Source of the DNA: Niveibacterium terrae
Lineage (GTDB): Bacteria > Pseudomonadota > Gammaproteobacteria > Burkholderiales > Rhodocyclaceae
Assembly: GCF_048213115.1 (NCBI RefSeq)
Contig: NZ_CP172404.1
Span: 310,001-374,000 of the forward strand
Direction of reading: 5' to 3'
Length of the DNA: 64,000 nucleotides
Shown here: positions 59,639 through 64,000 of the stretch, one piece after another
Layout: every line of letters begins with the position of its first letter
How positions within the stretch are numbered: position 1 is the stretch's first letter
Position numbers and translations under genes: made by a program
Notes under the pieces: generated by a model
Told to the model about the DNA's origin: nothing
What the model saw: only the letters and a program-made list of their open reading frames with translations
Databases searched by the model: none

Positions 59639-60283
59639 TCAGGCAGCTTTGCCGCGGCGAAGCAGGCCCAGGCCGGTCAGGGCCGCTCCGACGAGCACCA
59701 GCGAACCGGGTTCAGGCAGGTCGGGGTGGGTCTCGACGTTCGAGAACACGAAGCTCTCGTCGTCGTAGTTGTAGTCCGCCCCCGGGAAGGGAAGGTCTTC
59801 AAAGGCGACATAGGTGCCCGCCGGCACGCCGTCGAGAAGCGGAGACGTTGCCGTATAGGCGGTCGAATAGATGTGGTTGTGTCCCGTCACTCCGGCGGCA
59901 TCGTAACTCGCGTTGCGCGTCGGATCGGAATAGGCGTCCTGTCCCAGGGACAGATCGTGCAGTACGAAGACGAGGCTGTCGCCAGCGTGGACGGAGCCAA
60001 GGCTGAAGGAGTCGCCGAGGGTCGATGTGTGGTTGTTCAGGCCGAATCCGGCGGCGCTGAGGCTGCCGTTGATCAACAGTCCGATCTCGTTCACATAGGC
60101 GGCACTGAATCCGCCGACGATGTAGGCGATGATTTCGCCGTCGGTTGCGGCGGTGAAGGAATAGGTCGTCGTGTTGTAGTGGCCGGCATTGCTGTAGGGA
60201 ATGACGTCGGCGCGGGCGATCCCCGTTGCCAGGCAAAGCGTCAGGGCGCTACCAAGAGCCGCGACAAGTTTTTTGATACGCAT
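59639..60283 (-). CDS. PEP-CTERM exported protein
   Basis: 214 aa. A signal peptide (about 1-25, ending GIARADV) and a C-terminal sorting tail PEPGSLVLVGAALTGLGLLR with a basic end (RRGKAA) define a substrate of the exosortase/PEP-CTERM system, which places proteins in the envelope or exopolysaccharide. The middle is Gly/Ser/Asn-rich and beta-like (SFTAATDGEIIAYIVGGFSA). No exosortase (EpsH) is seen in the window; it must lie elsewhere. GGAG precedes the ATG. Confidence 0.9.
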   Translation of the reverse strand: MRIKKLVAALGSALTLCLATGIARADVIPYSNAGHYNTTTYSFTAATDGEIIAYIVGGFSAAYVNEIGLLINGSLSAAGFGLNNHTSTLGDSFSLGSVHAGDSLVFVLHDLSLGQDAYSDPTRNASYDAAGVTGHNHIYSTAYTATSPLLDGVPAGTYVAFEDLPFPGADYNYDDESFVFSNVETHPDLPEPGSLVLVGAALTGLGLLRRGKAA

Positions 60284-60567
60284 CTCTGAACTCCGTCAAA
60301 AAGTACTGCTGCTCCCACAGCAATAGGCGTGCCAGAAATGAATAGTCCAGAAACATCAGTGGCTTGTGCGCGCCGAAGAGTCTCGTTTCGGTTCGTGTGT
60401 AAATAAAGTCGACATCAGTGCGGGTTTGGCCGACACCCCCCGCAACAGGGGGTGTTTCCGCTTCGGGAGATCCCGCTCTGGAGGCGGCCTTTCTATGGCA
60501 GGGGCCGCGCGGAGAGGGGCTGGACATCAGCGGGAATATTCACGGGTGTGCAAGTAATTGTTCCATA

Positions 60568-60581
60568 TGTAATATATCAGC
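60568..60581. promoter_or_regulatory. shared pectin-gene motif, pectate lyase copy
   Basis: TGTAATATATCAGC occurs here, 118 bp before the pectate lyase start, and identically at 62568-62581, 97 bp before the pectinesterase start. It is an A/T-rich island in very GC-rich DNA. A regulator site or the promoter core is inferred. The rest of 60284-60698 shows no gene. Confidence 0.55.
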
Positions 60582-60698
60582 GCAGGTTCTGCGGTCTCGT
60601 GCCATCGCGTTTGACGGGATGGCGCGCAGCCGGAGGTGGAGAAGACAGCGCGGCCGCTCTCGAAGCGGGTGCGGCGCGAACTGATAACAGGAAAAACG

Positions 60699-62330
60699 AT
60701 GCGCGTAAAAGTGACTGCAACAAAGGGGGCGCGCCTGGGCGTGCTGTGTCTTGCGCTGGTGTTGGCCGCTTGCGGTGGCGGGGGGGGTTCCTCTTCCGAT
60801 GCGGTGAGCTCCAGCTCGGGGACGACGACGGGCGGGAGTGCGGGAACCAGTTCCGGCGGGGCGAGCACAGGGGGAACAAGCAGCGGAGATACGACGGGTT
60901 CGACCACAGGCGGAACGAGCAGCGGAGATACGTCCGGATCGACGAGCGGAGGCACGGCGAGCGCCGGCATTGCGGACGATGGCCTGCTCGGTTGGGCGAC
61001 CGTCGCGGCTGCTGGCGGCTCGCCGACCGGAGGCTTTTCCTCGATCGTGTCGGGTACGACGACTTATGCCCCGGTCAGCTGCACCGCGGACAGCATGAAG
61101 ACGCTGCGCGACTGTCTGTACCGGTCCAAGAAATCGGGCTCCAGCAACGATGATTCCCGCTACGCGAGCGCATCGAGCCGGCCGGACTGGTCGAAGTGGG
61201 AAGTGCACAACGGCGTGACCGGGGGCTGGAAGAACTATCCGGTCGTGATCTATCTGAAGGGCCGGATCGTCGCGGACACCAACGATTCCGGGACCGTGCT
61301 GGCTCAGGCCGACTATGAGGCCGGGACTGATCCGCTGTGCACTGCGACCGGCGTCACGAAGCAGGCCTGCCAGCAGGCGGTGACCCAGGCCAAGCTCGAG
61401 CGCGGCAACATCGCGATCATCGGTCTTGCCGGCGCGGATGGTTCGCTTCCGACTTTTCACCACGGTTGGCTGCTGGTCAAGAGCGTGTCCAACGTGATCG
61501 TCCGCAATGTCCGCTTCGTTCCGAACACCGACTTCTGGCCTTCCTTCGAGGCCTGCTCCAGCGGGGTTACGGACAAGGACTACTGCTCCTGGAACGCCGA
61601 GCCCGATGGGCTGACGATCCTGGGCAGCACCCGGGTCTGGGTCGATCACTGCGACTTCACCGACGGTGCGGCGCTCTCCGGCGCACAGACCGACAAGTCG
61701 TTGTACAAGTACTACGACGGCCTGCTCGACATCAAGAGCGGTTCGGACTATGTGACGGTGTCGTACAGCAAGTTCTACAACCACCACAAGGCGATGCTGA
61801 TCGGTTCGACCGATACGAACGACGGCTCCTACCGGATCACTTTCCACCACAACTACATCAAGTGGGTGAATCAGCGGATGCCGCGCGTGCGCAACGGCCA
61901 GGTGCACATCTTCAACAACCTGTATGAGGGTCCGAAGCAGACCGATGCGAGCCAGCAGTATTACTTTGGCTACGCGATTGGCCTTGGCTATAACGCGCAG
62001 GTCTATTCGGAGCGCAACGCGTTCGACATCACCGGTGCGGCGGCGACTGACCTGATCAGCGCGAATTTCGATGCCTGGGCTCAGTACTTCACCGATGTCT
62101 CGTCCTGGCTCAATGGCAGCGCCGTCGACCTGAACACGGTCGCCCAGACGCTGATCAACGCGCAGAACGGCAGCGGCTCCAAGCCCTTCATCGGCGCGGT
62201 GAGCTGGGCTCCGACCAGCCACTACAGCTACTCGGCAGATACGACGGTCGACGCGGTACGGACCCGCGTGGCAGCCAGTGCCGGAGTCGGCAAGGTCTCT
62301 CCCGTGCCAACCGGCTTTACGGCACCCTGA
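60699..62330 (+). CDS. pectate lyase, polysaccharide lyase family 1, lipoprotein
   Basis: 543 aa. Lipobox LVLAACG with Cys25 predicts a lipid-anchored surface enzyme. Residues 26-93 are a Ser/Gly/Thr low-complexity linker (GTTTGGSAGTSSGGASTGGT). The PL1 parallel beta-helix follows: VWVDHCDFTDGAAL and YDGLLDIKSGSDYVTVSYSK hold the calcium-binding Asp residues, and MPRVRNGQVHIFNN carries the catalytic Arg region. It cleaves polygalacturonate by beta-elimination with calcium. AGGAAAA lies 6 bp before the ATG. It is followed by a pectinesterase gene. Confidence 0.92.
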   Translation: MRVKVTATKGARLGVLCLALVLAACGGGGGSSSDAVSSSSGTTTGGSAGTSSGGASTGGTSSGDTTGSTTGGTSSGDTSGSTSGGTASAGIADDGLLGWATVAAAGGSPTGGFSSIVSGTTTYAPVSCTADSMKTLRDCLYRSKKSGSSNDDSRYASASSRPDWSKWEVHNGVTGGWKNYPVVIYLKGRIVADTNDSGTVLAQADYEAGTDPLCTATGVTKQACQQAVTQAKLERGNIAIIGLAGADGSLPTFHHGWLLVKSVSNVIVRNVRFVPNTDFWPSFEACSSGVTDKDYCSWNAEPDGLTILGSTRVWVDHCDFTDGAALSGAQTDKSLYKYYDGLLDIKSGSDYVTVSYSKFYNHHKAMLIGSTDTNDGSYRITFHHNYIKWVNQRMPRVRNGQVHIFNNLYEGPKQTDASQQYYFGYAIGLGYNAQVYSERNAFDITGAAATDLISANFDAWAQYFTDVSSWLNGSAVDLNTVAQTLINAQNGSGSKPFIGAVSWAPTSHYSYSADTTVDAVRTRVAASAGVGKVSPVPTGFTAP

Positions 62331-62400
62331 GTTTCGCCGCGATCCCGCATTTGTAACAACCGTGCGTCCTTGAACGGGCGCACGGCCTCGCGGCTGGCGA

Positions 62401-62434
62401 GGTGTGGTGCGCGTGCATCACACCTTCTTTTCTC
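62401..62434 (+). terminator. Rho-independent terminator of the pectate lyase gene
   Basis: GGTGTGGTGC (62401-62410) pairs with GCATCACACC (62415-62424) with one G-T pair, loop GCGT, followed by TTCTTTTCTCC. Confidence 0.7.
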
Positions 62435-62484
62435 CGTTCGTTGAGAAAACACCTTTCAAATCAATGCATTTTCCGGGCTCGGTG

Positions 62485-62500
62485 CGCATGCGCGCATGCG
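62485..62500. promoter_or_regulatory. 16-bp palindrome upstream of pectinesterase
   Basis: CGCATGCGCGCATGCG is a perfect palindrome, 68 bp upstream of the ATATATCAG motif. It could be a regulator site; no protein can be named. Confidence 0.35.
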
Positions 62501-62567
62501 AACGGCTTATGTCGTAATCATCCATATAAAAAAAACTTCTGCACTCATTGCTACCGATTATGAGAAG

Positions 62568-62590
62568 TGTAATATATCAGCTGATATATC
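62568..62590. promoter_or_regulatory. shared pectin-gene motif with 18-bp palindrome
   Basis: TGTAATATATCAGC runs into a perfect palindrome ATATATCAGCTGATATAT (62572-62589). A half-site of the same sequence stands before the pectate lyase gene. This is the best candidate operator for coordinated control. Confidence 0.6.
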
Positions 62591-62677
62591 AGAACCGACG
62601 GGAAGAGGCCGCTCTGACTGCGCGAAAGCCGATCCCGCTCAGCAATTGAATCAATAACAAGGAACTGGAGACTCTGT

Positions 62678-64000
62678 ATGAAAAAAGCGACTCGCAAGGT
62701 CCCGGCGGCGCTGCTGACCACGACCCTGAGCGTTCTGGCGGCGAGCGTGCTGACGGCCTGTGGCGGCAGCTCGGATTCGACCCCGGCTTCGACCACTCCG
62801 ACGATCGCGGCAGGAACCCTGCTGCCGGCCAGCGGTGAGTCCGCCGCGTATGCGGATACCCGGCTGCAGATCAGCTTCGACTCGGCCCCGACCATCGGCA
62901 CGAGCGGCTTCATCAATGTCTACCGGGCCAGCGACAACGTGCTCGTCGACCGGATCAGCGTCAATGCCTTTGATTCGGGTAGCTATGTCGCCGATGCGAC
63001 CGCGGCGACGCCGGGTGTGACCACGGATACCCTGAACAAATTTGCCGGCACGGCTACGACGACGAAAGTCAACGGAGTCGTGACCACGGTCAATCCGGGC
63101 GATGACATCAACAGCCAGACCTCCTATGCCGACAACGACACCGAGGTCGATGCGATCGGTGGTGGCGTCACGACGCTCAAGGGCATCGCGCGCTGGGTCT
63201 TCTACACGCCGATCACGATTTCCGGCAACACCGCGACGATCCGTCTGCACGACGGCAAGCTGCAGCCTTCGACCGCCTACTACGTCAAGATCGACAACGG
63301 TGTGCTGAACGGCACGATCAAGGGCACCGCCTTCGCCGGTATCGACACGACGACCGACTGGGCCTTCACGACCAAGGCGAGCCCGTCGTCGGTGACCGAT
63401 GTGACGGTCGCGGCGAGCGGCGATGCGGACTTCCGGACGGTGCAGGGCGCGCTCGACTGGATGATGAACAACTGCGCCGGCTCTTCGACGAACGCCTGCA
63501 ACAGCGCCCTCGTCGCGAAGAACATCACGGTCAAGAACGGCACCTATGAAGAGCAGCTGTGGCTCAACGGCGTCAGCAACCTGACGATCACCGGCGAAAG
63601 CCGCGACGGCGTCAAGATCCAGTACAAGAACCTCGAAGAGTACAACCCGGGTACCGGCAGCTCGCTGACGATGGCTAAGATGCTCGGCTCGACCAGCGGG
63701 CTGTGGAAGCCGATGGGCGAGAAGTCCGGCATCCGTCCTTACCTGGGCGGCGGACGCTCGGTCTTCCTGATCGAGGGCGCTGACCTGCTGACCTTCAACC
63801 AATTCACGCTGCAGAACACCAACGTGAAGATCGGCACCGTCAACAACCAGGCCGAAACGATCTACTACAACGGGACGGGCCGTCTGAGCGCGACCTATAT
63901 GAACTTCCTGTCCGCTCAGGACACGATTCTGGTCAAGGGCTGGAGCTGGTTCTACAAGAGCCTGATCGCCGGCAACGTCGACTTCATCTGGGGCTACCCG
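62678..64000 (+). CDS. pectinesterase (carbohydrate esterase family 8), lipoprotein, 3' truncated by window
   Basis: 441 codons are present without a stop up to the window end. Lipobox SVLTACG with Cys28 predicts a lipid anchor. A Thr/Ser linker and an Ig-like domain (about 48-235; YYVKIDNGVLNGTIKG) precede the CE8 beta-helix (from about 240: SVTDVTVAASGDADFRTVQG). LSAQDTILVKGWSWFYKS and NVDFIWGYP contain the two catalytic Asp residues of pectin methylesterases, just before the cut. It removes methyl groups so that pectate lyase can act. GGAG lies 7 bp before the ATG. Confidence 0.9.
   Translation, partial: MKKATRKVPAALLTTTLSVLAASVLTACGGSSDSTPASTTPTIAAGTLLPASGESAAYADTRLQISFDSAPTIGTSGFINVYRASDNVLVDRISVNAFDSGSYVADATAATPGVTTDTLNKFAGTATTTKVNGVVTTVNPGDDINSQTSYADNDTEVDAIGGGVTTLKGIARWVFYTPITISGNTATIRLHDGKLQPSTAYYVKIDNGVLNGTIKGTAFAGIDTTTDWAFTTKASPSSVTDVTVAASGDADFRTVQGALDWMMNNCAGSSTNACNSALVAKNITVKNGTYEEQLWLNGVSNLTITGESRDGVKIQYKNLEEYNPGTGSSLTMAKMLGSTSGLWKPMGEKSGIRPYLGGGRSVFLIEGADLLTFNQFTLQNTNVKIGTVNNQAETIYYNGTGRLSATYMNFLSAQDTILVKGWSWFYKSLIAGNVDFIWGYP

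Overview
The window is high-GC proteobacterial chromosome, most likely Betaproteobacteria. The evidence is a 91-residue IF-1 placed after an rhlE-type helicase, a DUF3460 protein, YaeQ, TtcA, a PEP-CTERM protein, and codon usage with strong G/C at third positions. I cannot place the order or genus. No rRNA, tRNA or CRISPR array was found.

Layout. 1-14 kb is core: the end of an RND efflux outer-membrane gene, an MFS exporter, a pyridine salvage cluster (pncA, pncB, nadE), rhlE, infA, an M2 peptidase, a FAH-family hydrolase and a phosphate uptake pair (PhoU-like DUF47 protein plus Pit). 13.9-23.2 kb is an accessory hot spot. It holds a Phd/ParE-type toxin-antitoxin pair, an XRE regulator with a DUF6941-like gene, a low-GC two-gene unit ending in a TIR-domain effector (probable anti-phage system), a low-GC four-helix membrane protein, and two genes in an integron-type cassette array with attC sites and an attI-like site but no integrase. 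Around them lie broken RAYT and IS110-family transposases, a 469-bp direct repeat and a GGGGTCAGGTCTTG/CCCCGGGG repeat family that sits at the joints between pieces. 23.2-40.3 kb is core again: aminopeptidase P, pta, trhP, yaeQ, yhcH, speD, a DMT transporter, a DnaQ/GIY-YIG fusion, a cyclase-like/FHA protein, ttcA, an amidase and ettA.

40.3-64 kb mixes core and niche genes: a Fur-box-controlled TonB receptor with a PepSY reductase-like protein, fucO, an Aer-like chemoreceptor, a prohibitin-like protein, hflX between two phosphatase-like paralogues, a low-GC stand-alone HsdR-N nuclease, a haloacid dehalogenase flanked by short direct repeats, a DUF2145 gene pair, a PEP-CTERM protein, and finally a pectate lyase followed by a pectinesterase cut by the window end. 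The last two are lipoproteins that share an identical 14-bp upstream motif, so they probably form a pectin-degradation regulon. Together with fucO this suggests a plant-polymer-associated lifestyle.

The most interesting parts are the TIR-domain pair with its small partner, the orphan integron array interleaved with IS110-family remnants, the helically phased TGGCGCGATT array at 23.0-23.1 kb, and the pectin-gene operator.
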